Source of the DNA: Ignavibacteriales bacterium
GTDB taxonomy: Bacteria > Bacteroidota > Ignavibacteria > Ignavibacteriales > Melioribacteraceae
Length of the DNA stretch: 64,000 nt
NCBI GenBank assembly: GCA_020635275.1
Contig: JACKAA010000001.1
Coordinates: forward strand, 310,001-374,000
Direction of reading: 5' to 3'
Shown in pieces: positions 34,939-43,610 of the stretch (its first letter is position 1; the number at the start of each line of letters is the position of its first letter). The notes beneath the pieces are model-generated. The model saw nothing but the letters and a program-made list of their open reading frames with translations, searched no databases and was not told where the DNA came from. The position numbers were made by a program, and so were the translations under genes.

Positions 34939-35795
34939 TATTCTGATTTTCCTCTTAAGTAATTTTCTAATTCAGAAAATGAAGGTCTTGTATGTGAATT
35001 TAATGTCCTTCTTCCAACCTCAACAGCAACAATTGGAGGATTTCCTTTTGCATATGAGATGACACATTCTTTGATTGTTTCTAAATATCTTACTTCACCA
35101 TCTATCATATGTTCAATATTTGTTGCTAAAGGACCAACAAATCCATAAGCTAAGAGCACACCCAAAAAAGTACCAACTAATGCCGCAGCCACATGATGAC
35201 CAACAGCTTCTGCACCCGCATTAATACTACCCATAGTAACAATAATACCTAATACTGCAGCAACTATTCCAAGTGCTGGAAATGAGTCACCTAATTTTGA
35301 AAGTAATGCATGAGTCGGGTGGGTTTCAGTTTTATACGTTTGAATTTCAATATCCATTAATGCTTCAACTTCATGAGGCGGAACACCTCCGGAAAGCATT
35401 ACTTTTAAAGTATCACATAAAAATGTTATGGCAGTTTTATTTTTAATTAATTTGGGATCCTGCTGAAAAACTTCACTCTCCTCCGGACTTTCAATATGTT
35501 TTTCAATTGCCAATAATCCATCTCTTTGAGCTAATAAAAACAGCTCATAAAGAGCTTTTAAAAGTGAAAGGTTTTCTTCTTTTGAATGATGCTTATGCGA
35601 AATTGCTTTAGGAATAGCAGCAATAATATTCTTAATGTCATCTAATGAAGCTGATATTAGTAAACTTCCAATTGCAGCACCACCTATTGTTACAAATTCA
35701 GATGGTTGAAATAAGACTGCTAAATGACCTCCGGCCATCATAAAGCCAACTACTAAACTGACTAAAACAACTACTGCTCCGATTATTATAAACAT
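34938..35795 (-). CDS. motA: Flagellar stator protein MotA (set 1)
   Basis: The 285-residue protein has four membrane helices (about 2-20, 33-52, 170-190 and 200-220) and the cytoplasmic loop RDGLLAIEKHIESPEESEVFQQ between helices 2 and 3. The segment LGDSFPALGIVAAVLGIIVTMG and the GFVGPLA region are typical of the MotA/PomA family. Length and layout agree with E. coli MotA (295). It works with MotB set 1 to drive rotor torque. The response regulator gene ends 21 nt upstream. Confidence 0.93.
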   Translation of the reverse strand: MFIIIGAVVVLVSLVVGFMMAGGHLAVLFQPSEFVTIGGAAIGSLLISASLDDIKNIIAAIPKAISHKHHSKEENLSLLKALYELFLLAQRDGLLAIEKHIESPEESEVFQQDPKLIKNKTAITFLCDTLKVMLSGGVPPHEVEALMDIEIQTYKTETHPTHALLSKLGDSFPALGIVAAVLGIIVTMGSINAGAEAVGHHVAAALVGTFLGVLLAYGFVGPLATNIEHMIDGEVRYLETIKECVISYAKGNPPIVAVEVGRRTLNSHTRPSFSELENYLRGKSE

Positions 35796-35816
35796 AATTT
35801 TAATTTATTTTATTTA

Positions 35817-36500
35817 TTAAATATGATTTACTGCTGTTTTTATATTCTGTTCAATTTCTTTTATTTTCATTTCTGCAAACATCCAATCTGATGGTTTTTC
35901 ATATTTTTTTTCTTCAATAATTTTAAGCAAATCTTTAATGTTATTATTTTCATTGCAATAATTTTGAAGCAAAACTGAAATTTTCCTAATTGATTCTGCA
36001 TTCCTTAATTTTATTGCCTCAATTAGTGAAGTTTTATATTCTTCAAATTTTTCGTTCAATTCAGAATTTATATTTTCATCGGTTTCAATTTCATTAACAT
36101 TATTTACTAATTCAAAAAAACTTCCGCCTAATAATTCATCAACTGCAGATTTTAATTGTTTTACATTTATCGGTTTTGATAAAACTCTATCTGCTCCTGC
36201 TTCAATTGCGGCTAAAACATTATTTCTGCCTGCATTCGCACTAATTACAATAACCGGAATATCTTTAATTTCATTTAATACTTTTTTGAGCTGCAACATT
36301 TGGAGCCCATCAATATTCGGCATCATCAAATCTAAAAATATTATATCAGGCTTAAATTCAGCAACTTCTTGTAAACCTTCGTAACCATCAGAACTGGTTT
36401 TAATTTCGAAGTTATATCTTCTTAGTAACGTTTTTAGATATTCTAGTATCGAATAATTATCATCAATTATTAATACTTTAATTTTATTTTTTTTCGTCAT
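35817..36500 (-). CDS. Response regulator with helical C-terminal domain
   Basis: The 227-residue protein has a receiver domain (7-120) with D57 as phosphoacceptor, S87 and K109 as the switch and binding residues. Residues 135-227 are mostly helical and charged, with no HTH, GGDEF or other output domain that I recognise. A scaffold or phosphate-relay role is possible. The start overlaps the csrA 3' end by 17 nt, so it is likely coupled to csrA and fliW. It sits upstream of motAB set 1, which hints at motor or stator control. Confidence 0.82.
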   Translation of the reverse strand: MTKKNKIKVLIIDDNYSILEYLKTLLRRYNFEIKTSSDGYEGLQEVAEFKPDIIFLDLMMPNIDGLQMLQLKKVLNEIKDIPVIVISANAGRNNVLAAIEAGADRVLSKPINVKQLKSAVDELLGGSFFELVNNVNEIETDENINSELNEKFEEYKTSLIEAIKLRNAESIRKISVLLQNYCNENNNIKDLLKIIEEKKYEKPSDWMFAEMKIKEIEQNIKTAVNHI

Positions 36501-36741
36501 TTTTATTGATTTTATTTAACCTAAACGACTTAATATTTGTTGGTAATGTATCTTTTGTTTTATCAGCTGCTAATTTTGTATGTTGTTTTATTGAGTCATA
36601 AACTTCTTCTCTATAAATTTTTACATTTATATCAGCTTCAATTCCAATCTTAACATTGTTTTCTGAAATGGAAATAATATTTATTACAACATCATTTCCA
36701 ATTCTTATTTTCTGATTTTCTTTTCTTGATAGTATTAGCAT
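36484..36741 (-). CDS. csrA: Carbon storage regulator CsrA
   Basis: The 85-residue protein has the CsrA signature MLILSRKENQKIRIG, the beta-strand core and the R44 of YREEVY used for RNA binding. It is longer than E. coli CsrA (61) with a basic tail (about 50-85), as in species where FliW controls CsrA. It binds GGA motifs in mRNA leaders and represses translation, in several species of flagellin or hook genes. It follows fliW by 12 nt. Confidence 0.95.
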   Translation of the reverse strand: MLILSRKENQKIRIGNDVVINIISISENNVKIGIEADINVKIYREEVYDSIKQHTKLAADKTKDTLPTNIKSFRLNKINKNDEKK

Positions 36742-36753
36742 TTTAAGTCCACT

Positions 36754-37137
36754 TTAATTATTAGTAAAAAGTGGATAATCCACTGGATATTCTTCATTTT
36801 CTACAATTTTTTGGTAACCAATTTTATTGTCTTGATCAATAAAAACCGGAGCTTTAAGATTTATTGTAATATTTTGTGGCTCTTTATCTAACTTTACAAT
36901 TCCAAACGGTTCAACACTTTCCATTGGTTTCAATTCTTCGTTTAGAAGTTTAATAGAAAAAAGCGGGAAAATAATTTCAGGCTGATCAATTGAAGTTAGC
37001 CAAAAGAAAAATCCGTCTTTTTCCGAGATCAGAAGAAATTGTTTTAGTTCTTCAAAGCCTAACAATCCTTCATCAAATTTGATTACTGAATTCTGTTCAA
37101 ATTCAATTTCTCCAAATTGCTTATTTTGAATTTTCAT
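36754..37137 (-). CDS. fliW: Flagellar assembly factor FliW
   Basis: The 127-residue protein has the FliW pattern: FGEIEFEQNSVIKFDEGLLGFE, FFWLTSIDQPEIIFPLF, PLFTNN at the C-terminus and the central LKAPVFID. FliW binds CsrA and, competitively, flagellin, thereby linking flagellin supply to translation. The gene sits between motB set 2 and csrA, a common FliW-CsrA pairing, with a 10-nt gap to motB and 12 nt to csrA. Confidence 0.95.
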   Translation of the reverse strand: MKIQNKQFGEIEFEQNSVIKFDEGLLGFEELKQFLLISEKDGFFFWLTSIDQPEIIFPLFSIKLLNEELKPMESVEPFGIVKLDKEPQNITINLKAPVFIDQDNKIGYQKIVENEEYPVDYPLFTNN

Positions 37138-37147
37138 TTACATTCTC

Positions 37148-37963
37148 TTATTTGTTTAAAATTACTATGTCTACTCTTCTATTTAGTGATCTCGTTTCTG
37201 GCGAGTCATTATCTGCTATTGGTTTAAATTCTGAGTTTCCTACAACTGAAACTCTTTCTTGATTTAATCCCAAATTGTTCATCAAAAAATATGCTGTATT
37301 TGTTGCTCTTGCAATTGATAAATGCCAGTTTGAAGGAAATTCTTCATTACTAATTGGAATATTATCTGTGTGACCTTCAATTCTAATATCATTGGGAATA
37401 GCTTTTAGCAATTGTGTCATTTTTGTTAAAATTGGTTTAGACATTTCAGACAAATCAGCTTTGCCGGACTCAAATAAAATATTATCCATAATACTAATTG
37501 TAATACCTCTGTCATTTTCTGTCAGTCTGATATTATTTGCAAATTCAAATTCATCAATATAATTCTGAAGTGATGTTTTCAAAGTATATTTATCATCACT
37601 TAAGTCCAGCATTTCGCTTTTAAATTCCGGATTTGCAAAATATTCATTGCCAAAAAATTGGCCCATGTTTTCCATCATCTTTTCATATTTTGCGGAATCG
37701 ACATTAGAAATTGCATACAAGATTATAAAAAGACCAAGTAATAATGTAATTAAATCTGCATATGTTAAAAGATATCTTTCAGTACTAACATCTTCATTGT
37801 TTTCTAAAAGTTCATCTTCTATTTTTTGCCTATTATGCCTTGCTCTTTTTGGGGCAATAAACTCATTAATCGGGATTTGACTATTGAAGGTATTTCCCCA
37901 CTTTGTATTGCCATCACTCCTTCTAACGACACTTCCATCATATATTTTTCTTCTTGGTGGCAT
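37148..37963 (-). CDS. motB: Flagellar stator protein MotB (set 2)
   Basis: The 271-residue frame has a long basic N-terminus, a membrane helix with D70 (YLLTYADLITLLLGLFIILYAIS) and an OmpA-like domain (IRIEGHTDNIPIS...). The only ATG/GTG/TTG in frame before the helix is at 37961-37963, and from it the first 48 codons overlap the motA set 2 coding sequence in another frame by 145 nt. If translation starts at a rare codon near the motA stop, the protein would be about 223 residues. It functions with MotA set 2 as the second stator pair. Confidence 0.85.
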   Translation of the reverse strand: MPPRRKIYDGSVVRRSDGNTKWGNTFNSQIPINEFIAPKRARHNRQKIEDELLENNEDVSTERYLLTYADLITLLLGLFIILYAISNVDSAKYEKMMENMGQFFGNEYFANPEFKSEMLDLSDDKYTLKTSLQNYIDEFEFANNIRLTENDRGITISIMDNILFESGKADLSEMSKPILTKMTQLLKAIPNDIRIEGHTDNIPISNEEFPSNWHLSIARATNTAYFLMNNLGLNQERVSVVGNSEFKPIADNDSPETRSLNRRVDIVILNK

Positions 37964-38598
37964 TGTTTTAATTTATCTGCTATTGGTAACCAAAGTAAAT
38001 TTGCGCTAAATATTCCCCATAATGTAGCTATAAATGCTGAAGCTATACTATGGATTAATGTATTGGGATCTTTACCTGCATTTGCAAGCGTCATTATTAA
38101 TCCCATAACTGTTCCTATAATTCCCATTGTTGGTGCGTAACCGCCCATTTTATTAAACATGGAAATGTAAGTGTTATGTCTTCCTTGCATTGCTTTCATT
38201 TCACCCAAAGCAATACTTTCTAATAAATCCATATCCGTACCATCCATAACAAAATGCATCATTTTTTTGGGAAATGGATAAATTAATTTATTTAATTGTC
38301 CTTCAATTGCAAGAAGTCCTTCTTGCCTGCTCTTTACAGAAACTTTTACAAAACCATCAATTAATTGATTAATATCATACTTTGGCGGAAAATAAGCCAT
38401 TCTTATCAGCGAAAATATTCTTTTGAATTTGTCAAAGCCAACACCAATAATTGTTGCAGAAAAAGTTCCGCCAAAAACAATAAGCATTGCAGGGAAAAGA
38501 AATAGTGCCTTAAACGAACCACCTTCTATTAAGAATGCTCCAAAGACAGCAACAAATCCAAAAAATAAGCCGTAAAGGCTTCCATTCTTTTTAAACAT
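37819..38598 (-). CDS. motA: Flagellar stator protein MotA (set 2)
   Basis: The 259-residue protein has the MotA layout with four helices, the loop SRQEGLLAIEGQLNKLIYPF and the helix 3-4 region GGYAPTMGIIGTVMGLIMTLANAG with SAFIATLWGIFSANLLWLP. The C-terminus MMEVSLEGVMAIQSGEIPSIVKSRLMSLLPQ is the usual MotA end, so this frame is real up to its stop although motB starts inside it. It overlaps flgL by 1 nt. The chain is shorter than set 1 and resembles the MotA type found in Bacillus and related forms. Confidence 0.93.
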   Translation of the reverse strand: MFKKNGSLYGLFFGFVAVFGAFLIEGGSFKALFLFPAMLIVFGGTFSATIIGVGFDKFKRIFSLIRMAYFPPKYDINQLIDGFVKVSVKSRQEGLLAIEGQLNKLIYPFPKKMMHFVMDGTDMDLLESIALGEMKAMQGRHNTYISMFNKMGGYAPTMGIIGTVMGLIMTLANAGKDPNTLIHSIASAFIATLWGIFSANLLWLPIADKLKQCHQEEKYMMEVSLEGVMAIQSGEIPSIVKSRLMSLLPQKEQGIIGKK

Positions 38599-39845
38599 TA
38601 CATGTAATCCAAAATAGATTTAGGTAATAACATTGATGATATTTTATAGCTTACATCCAGCGTATATTGAGCACTTTCTAAATCGATTAATGCTTGAGTA
38701 ACGTCAACATCTTTCTCATAAGAAAGAAGCTCAGATACTTCTAACTCTTGGTTCTGTAAAATCTCTTCAGTTGACTGTAATTTTTTTAAGATTCCGCCTG
38801 CTTTAGATTGATTATTGAGTAAATGCTGATAAAAATCATTTACTATTTCAACTTGATCTCCGGTAGGTTTTTCACCGTTTAATAATTTATCTCTTATGGC
38901 AATAAGTGTATTAAATATATCTGCTTTTTGATTGAGCTTATTTACAAAATTTGTTGCTGAATCTTTTTCTTTAAATGTTTTTAAATCAATAATAAAATCT
39001 ATTTTATTATCAGCATTCTTAACATGAATCTCTCCAAGGCTATCACCATTCATAGATTCAAATGCACCGGTTTCTGAATTAAAAGCTAATCCGGTCACAG
39101 TTTGATCTTCAATAATATTTGAGTCTGAATCAACAATTGTATAGTTCATTTCATATTCATTTGCTGCTGTTTTGGTATATGCCATATTCAAAGTATATTC
39201 ATTTCCTTCAGCATCGTAAATACTTGTGGAATTTGTTTGAACTCCGCCTACAGCAACAGTTGAATCTAGGTTTCCGCTTTGTGTAAATACACTTTGAAAT
39301 AGTTCTTTTCCATGAATATTAATTTTTTGAATAATATTAGGAGAAATTCTTACTAATCTATCTCCGCCTACATTATTATTAGTGGTAACAATATTATTAA
39401 CCTTATCATAAATGAACGGCTGTTTATTGCTTTCAGAACCTCCAAAACTATATTGACCGTTAAACTCATTATTTGATAGTTCAAGTAAAATTTCTAATGA
39501 AGCATCAATTGATTGAGCAAATGTATTAAGATCATCTCCTACAATTGCTGAATTAAGTTGTGTAAGCTGTTGCTGCACATTTAGAATTTCTGCACTCATA
39601 GAATCCATGGAAGATATTGAATCTTCCAGAATTGATTGCGCAAAACTTACATTTTCTTTATAAGTATAAATGCTTGTTAATTGATTCTGCAATCTTAATA
39701 TTTTGTTATTACTTAACGGATTATCCGACGGCTTATTAACTTTACTTTGTGTTGTTAATTGTGTTTGAATAAGCGAAAGATTGTTTTTCGATTTATTCAA
39801 GTTGTACATAAAGTTATTAATAAGTAAAGAATCTGGTATTCTCAT
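38598..39845 (-). CDS. flgL: Hook-filament junction protein FlgL with inserted hook-like domain
   Basis: The 415-residue protein opens with MRIPDSLLINNFMYNLNKSKNNLSLIQ and PSDNPLSNNKILRLQNQL, and closes with a coiled-coil region and YTLDVSYKISSMLLPKSILDYM, both typical of FlgL/HAP3. Residues about 191-289 are an insertion relative to short FlgL proteins. They start GNLDSTVAVGGVQTNSTSIY and closely match FlgE residues 195-296 in this window (AGTLKDNVAVGNVQSSEASVF, then DEDGNEY). FlgL joins FlgK to the filament. It ends 1 nt into motA set 2 and follows flgK by 1 nt. Confidence 0.92.
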   Translation of the reverse strand: MRIPDSLLINNFMYNLNKSKNNLSLIQTQLTTQSKVNKPSDNPLSNNKILRLQNQLTSIYTYKENVSFAQSILEDSISSMDSMSAEILNVQQQLTQLNSAIVGDDLNTFAQSIDASLEILLELSNNEFNGQYSFGGSESNKQPFIYDKVNNIVTTNNNVGGDRLVRISPNIIQKINIHGKELFQSVFTQSGNLDSTVAVGGVQTNSTSIYDAEGNEYTLNMAYTKTAANEYEMNYTIVDSDSNIIEDQTVTGLAFNSETGAFESMNGDSLGEIHVKNADNKIDFIIDLKTFKEKDSATNFVNKLNQKADIFNTLIAIRDKLLNGEKPTGDQVEIVNDFYQHLLNNQSKAGGILKKLQSTEEILQNQELEVSELLSYEKDVDVTQALIDLESAQYTLDVSYKISSMLLPKSILDYM

Positions 39846-39846
39846 A

Positions 39847-41205
39847 TTACACCAAGGTTAATAAAGTTTCTAATAAATCATCTGCTACAGAAATTAATTT
39901 TGCCGCTGCATCATATGATCTTTGATATTTCATAACATTCATCATTTCTTCATCAGTAGAAACACCGGAATGTTCAAGTTTTGCTTGCTGCAATTGTGAT
40001 AAAACCAAAGAGTATGATTCAGCATTATTTGATTGCAAGTTTATTTCATTAGCTACATCAGTAATAAAATCTGAATAGTACTCAGAAATAGTTTTACCGT
40101 CAATAACAGTTTCACCTTTAAGTTTTGCCAATTCTAATGCAATGTTATTATTTCCTGTTGTACCATCTTCAGATATTGCTAAATTAAACGGATCTTCTAC
40201 TAAATCTTTGTTTATTTCAAGTACACCATTTTCATATTTAGTAAAAAATTCAAATCCGGTTTGAGGCGGATCAGTTAAGCTATATCCTTTTAAATGAATT
40301 GCATTTACACTTTCCATTAATGTATTTGCTAATGTATCCAAAGTATCCAGTTGTTTTGGCAATTCAACATTGTAAGTATCCAACAAACCATTTAAAACTC
40401 CTCCGGATAATGTAGCAGAAACGTCATCTTCGGTAGTAAACAATTCCAATTGATCGCCATCTTTTACAATTTTAAATTCTTTATGGTGAAGGCCATCAAC
40501 TGCAAAAACTCCTCCAATAGAAACGTTAGCTACATTGTTTTCATCAAATGATACATTAATATTTACATACTGGCTCAATTCTTCTAATAATGCATCGCGT
40601 TTATCAAGCAAGTCATTAGCATCATTATTCACAACAGAGGCTTCGTAAATTTGTTTATTTACAGCATGAATTTGCTTTATTATAGTATTAATATTTGCAG
40701 TCATTTCTTTAGCTTCACTGTACATATCAATTTTAGTCTGAGAAATACCGCTATAAATACTTTTTATTTTTTCTGAAAGCAGTTCAGCTGATTGTACAAC
40801 ATCTGTTCTTAAAGCCAAAGACTGGGGATCTAAAGCGACTTCGTCCCAAGAATTAAAAAATTTGGTCAGTAAATTTGATAAACCAAATTCAGATGGTTCT
40901 AAAAAGAGACTTTCAATTTGACTTAAAACAGATGCTCTTTTGCTTGCATCATAAAACTCTTGGTTATTCATTCTAATTTGGTTATCCGTAACAGAATTTC
41001 TTATTCTCATTACATCTTCTACTGCAACACCACTGCCGAATGTAAAGCGAGCTCTGTAATCTGGCGGAGTTGTACTAAAATATGCAACTTGTCTGCTATA
41101 GTTCGGATTATTTGCATTGGCCAAATTTGTTGATGTAACAGCTAAAGCCTGCTGATGAGCAAATAAGCTTGAACGCGCAATACTAAATATGCTATTGATT
41201 GCCAT
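39847..41205 (-). CDS. flgK: Hook-associated protein FlgK
   Basis: The 452-residue protein shows the rod/hook N-terminal motif ALAVTSTNLANANNPNYSRQ (about 18-37) and a C-terminal half rich in helix with QRSYDAAAKLISVADDLLETLL, both needed for axial assembly. FlgK forms the first hook-filament junction zone. It is encoded just before flgL and after the FlgN-like chaperone, the usual order. The length is slightly below E. coli FlgK (547), so the variable central domain is smaller. Confidence 0.95.
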   Translation of the reverse strand: MAINSIFSIARSSLFAHQQALAVTSTNLANANNPNYSRQVAYFSTTPPDYRARFTFGSGVAVEDVMRIRNSVTDNQIRMNNQEFYDASKRASVLSQIESLFLEPSEFGLSNLLTKFFNSWDEVALDPQSLALRTDVVQSAELLSEKIKSIYSGISQTKIDMYSEAKEMTANINTIIKQIHAVNKQIYEASVVNNDANDLLDKRDALLEELSQYVNINVSFDENNVANVSIGGVFAVDGLHHKEFKIVKDGDQLELFTTEDDVSATLSGGVLNGLLDTYNVELPKQLDTLDTLANTLMESVNAIHLKGYSLTDPPQTGFEFFTKYENGVLEINKDLVEDPFNLAISEDGTTGNNNIALELAKLKGETVIDGKTISEYYSDFITDVANEINLQSNNAESYSLVLSQLQQAKLEHSGVSTDEEMMNVMKYQRSYDAAAKLISVADDLLETLLTLV

Positions 41206-41206
41206 T

Positions 41207-41662
41207 TTATGCTTTCCTATCTAACATTGATCTATTTGATGAATTAATTACAGCATGAATTGTTGCGTTAATTAAACTTCTTGATTGTTGTATCAAAGTC
41301 ATATTTAAATGATTTACTCTTGTAATTTCTTCTATTATTTTTCTAAGACGATTTTCGAATGCAGTAATTGTTTCCAATAATTTTTCATTAGCGCTACCCT
41401 TAAGATGTTCCACTAGAATATTCAATTTATACCTGTCATTATTTATTTTATAAAAATTGAATATGGAATGCATTTCCTCAAGTCTGCTTTCTTCAGTTAG
41501 CTGAATATTTAGAAGATTTTGCTCTTCAACTGCAACAAGTTCTTTTAATTTTTTATGATTATTACTTACTAAAGTTTCTTGTTTTTCAATACCAATTTTA
41601 AGAAGGTTCTTTAAGTTCTTTTCTTGTTTTTCAAGTATTGCTAATAATTTTTGTAAGTTCAT
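41207..41662 (-). CDS. flgN: FlgN-like export chaperone
   Basis: The 151-residue protein is almost entirely helical (MNLQKLLAILEKQEKNLKNLLKI...) with leucine-rich coiled-coil segments and no signal peptide or membrane helix, as expected of FlgN. The assignment rests on its fold type, size and position between flgJ and flgK, where flgN is normally found. It would keep FlgK and FlgL in export-competent form. Sequence similarity alone is weak. Confidence 0.75.
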   Translation of the reverse strand: MNLQKLLAILEKQEKNLKNLLKIGIEKQETLVSNNHKKLKELVAVEEQNLLNIQLTEESRLEEMHSIFNFYKINNDRYKLNILVEHLKGSANEKLLETITAFENRLRKIIEEITRVNHLNMTLIQQSRSLINATIHAVINSSNRSMLDRKA

Positions 41663-41666
41663 TTTT

Positions 41667-42497
41667 TTATTCCAATGTGTTTATATAATTATTCACTCTT
41701 TTTATGTAATTAATGGTCTCCTTAAATGGAGGTACGCCATTGTATTTTTTAACATTACTGGGACCTGCATTATATGCGGCCAGTGCTAAATCTGTATCAC
41801 CTTCAAAATCATTAAGTAATTTTGATAGATATTTTGAACCGCCAAAAATATTTTCTTTAGGATTCCAAGGATTATTTACTCCCATATCTGTTGCAGTTGA
41901 ATCCATTAATTGCATTAGTCCCTTTGCATTTGCTTTTGATTTTGCATCGGCTTTTCCTGCTGATTCAGTAAGTATAACTGATTTTATTAATTTTTCATCC
42001 AGGTTAAATTTTTTGGCTGCTGCTTCTATATAGTGATTATATTTTTCTATTCTATCTAATGCTTTATTGCTTAATGTTGTTTTATTTTTTGAAATTGCTT
42101 TTGATATTTCCGGAATTTTCTTTTCAATATTATTTTCAATTCCAATTAAAGGATTAAGTACTTTTTCTCTTGAAATTGTTTTTATGTTTGAAAGTGATTC
42201 ACCAGTCATATTATTATAAATTTTTTCTGCTATGCCCATACCTTGAGATTCAGTTATGAAATCTGATATCTCTGATTCAAACAAAACATCTAAAACATCT
42301 CCGCCATAATTATCTTTACCAAATAATCCTTCAGTATTTTTAGTCATACTTTTTATCATCATATTAGTAAGCATGCTTTCAAACTGCTTCGATGCATTTG
42401 CTAACTTCTTTTTTTCTTCAGGTGTATATCTCCCATTATCAACACCTTTCTTGAAGTGAACATCATTATTAGTTGTTTTTAGATTTATGGCTTCCAT
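41667..42497 (-). CDS. flgJ: FlgJ-type rod protein fused to SLT lytic transglycosylase
   Basis: The 276-residue protein has a rod-binding domain (about 28-100: KKLANASKQFESMLTNMMIKSM) and a linker to a C-terminal SLT/GH23 domain (about 155-276: FNLDEKLIKSVILTESAGKA, AKGLMQLM, AYNAGPSNVKKY). The catalytic glutamate is E178. In Salmonella the second domain is instead a GH73 glucosaminidase. It would cap the rod and cut peptidoglycan to let it through. It has no signal peptide, as expected of a flagellar-exported protein. flgI lies 6 nt upstream. Confidence 0.9.
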   Translation of the reverse strand: MEAINLKTTNNDVHFKKGVDNGRYTPEEKKKLANASKQFESMLTNMMIKSMTKNTEGLFGKDNYGGDVLDVLFESEISDFITESQGMGIAEKIYNNMTGESLSNIKTISREKVLNPLIGIENNIEKKIPEISKAISKNKTTLSNKALDRIEKYNHYIEAAAKKFNLDEKLIKSVILTESAGKADAKSKANAKGLMQLMDSTATDMGVNNPWNPKENIFGGSKYLSKLLNDFEGDTDLALAAYNAGPSNVKKYNGVPPFKETINYIKRVNNYINTLE

Positions 42498-42503
42498 TGT
42501 ATA

Positions 42504-43601
42504 TTACATTATTATTAATTCTGCTGTTAAAGCACCTGCTTCTTTAAGTGCTTGAAATATTGCTATAATATCTCTAGGAGATACTTTTAACGAATTTAAT
42601 GCCGCTGCTACTTCTTGAGCATTAGAAGCTCCATCAAGAGAATAAGTACTTACTTCTTGTTCACCTTCGTTTACTTCCGGAACCAGATTATTAAATACTG
42701 TTGTTTGACCCTGAGAAAAAGGTTCCGGTTGAGAAATAATTGGATATGAATTTATTGTTATATTCAAACTTCCATGAGAAATTGAAACTGGTGATATTTT
42801 TACATTTGATCCGGCAACAACAGTACCAGTTCTTTCGTTTAATACAACTTTTGCAATAACATCTTTAATAACTTCAATTGATTCAACGCGCGCCAAAAAC
42901 TCTGTTAAACTTGTTTGACCTCCTGCCGGAATATTTAATGAAATTTCCGCACCATCAACTAATGTAGCAACTTGAGTTCCAAATGCATTATTTATAGAAT
43001 CAGCAATTGCGTTTGATGTAGTAAAATCGGGTTCTTTTAATACTATGCTTAATTCTTCTGGCACAAATCCTTCATCTAAAATTGACTTTTCTAAAATTCC
43101 GCCATTTGGTATTCTGCCACTTAATGCATGATTTTTTGCAACTCTGCCTCCGGAGCTTGTATTAATATCATATCCACCAATTGATACTGGTCCCTGAGAC
43201 ATTGCATAAACATTACCGTCATTTCTAGAAAGTGGAGTCATTAAAAGTGTACCGCCCATTAAACTTTTTGCATCTCCAAGTGATGAAACAGACACATCAA
43301 ACTCAGTTCCTTGTTTTGCTAAATTATTTACTTTAGCTGTAACCATTACAGCTGCAACATTTCTTGTTCGTAAATTTGTTTCGGGAACTGTAATTCCAAA
43401 TCTTTTTAACATACTGGTTACTGATTGAACAGTAAAAGTTGATCTGTAACTATCGCCTGTTCCACTTAGACCAACCACAAGACCGTAGCCAATTAGCTGT
43501 TCTGATGTTACACCTTTGAAATAAGCTATATCTTTAATTCTTTGCGCAAACAAAACATTAGAGAGCAAAAGAACTAATATCAATAATTTTAAGTTTCTCA
43601 T
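42504..43601 (-). CDS. flgI: Flagellar P-ring protein FlgI
   Basis: I start at the ATG at 43599-43601, with GAGG five nt upstream, giving 365 residues; a frame start 42 nt further up is not supported. The product begins with a signal peptide (MRNLKLLILVLLLSNVLFAQ) and then RIKDIAYFKGVTSEQLIGYGLVVGLSGTGDS, the standard FlgI start. The body is rich in GGTLL and SVxSLGDA motifs and ends in a helix-rich ALKEAGALTAELIIM tail. FlgI forms the periplasmic P-ring around the rod. It follows flgH after 8 nt. Confidence 0.96.
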   Translation of the reverse strand: MRNLKLLILVLLLSNVLFAQRIKDIAYFKGVTSEQLIGYGLVVGLSGTGDSYRSTFTVQSVTSMLKRFGITVPETNLRTRNVAAVMVTAKVNNLAKQGTEFDVSVSSLGDAKSLMGGTLLMTPLSRNDGNVYAMSQGPVSIGGYDINTSSGGRVAKNHALSGRIPNGGILEKSILDEGFVPEELSIVLKEPDFTTSNAIADSINNAFGTQVATLVDGAEISLNIPAGGQTSLTEFLARVESIEVIKDVIAKVVLNERTGTVVAGSNVKISPVSISHGSLNITINSYPIISQPEPFSQGQTTVFNNLVPEVNEGEQEVSTYSLDGASNAQEVAAALNSLKVSPRDIIAIFQALKEAGALTAELIIM

Positions 43602-43606
43602 TTTTT

Positions 43607-43610
43607 CCTC
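43607..43610 (-). promoter_or_regulatory. Shine-Dalgarno of flgI
   Basis: GAGG on the minus strand, 5 nt from the ATG at 43599-43601, overlapping the last base of flgH. It decides the flgI start. Confidence 0.75.
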
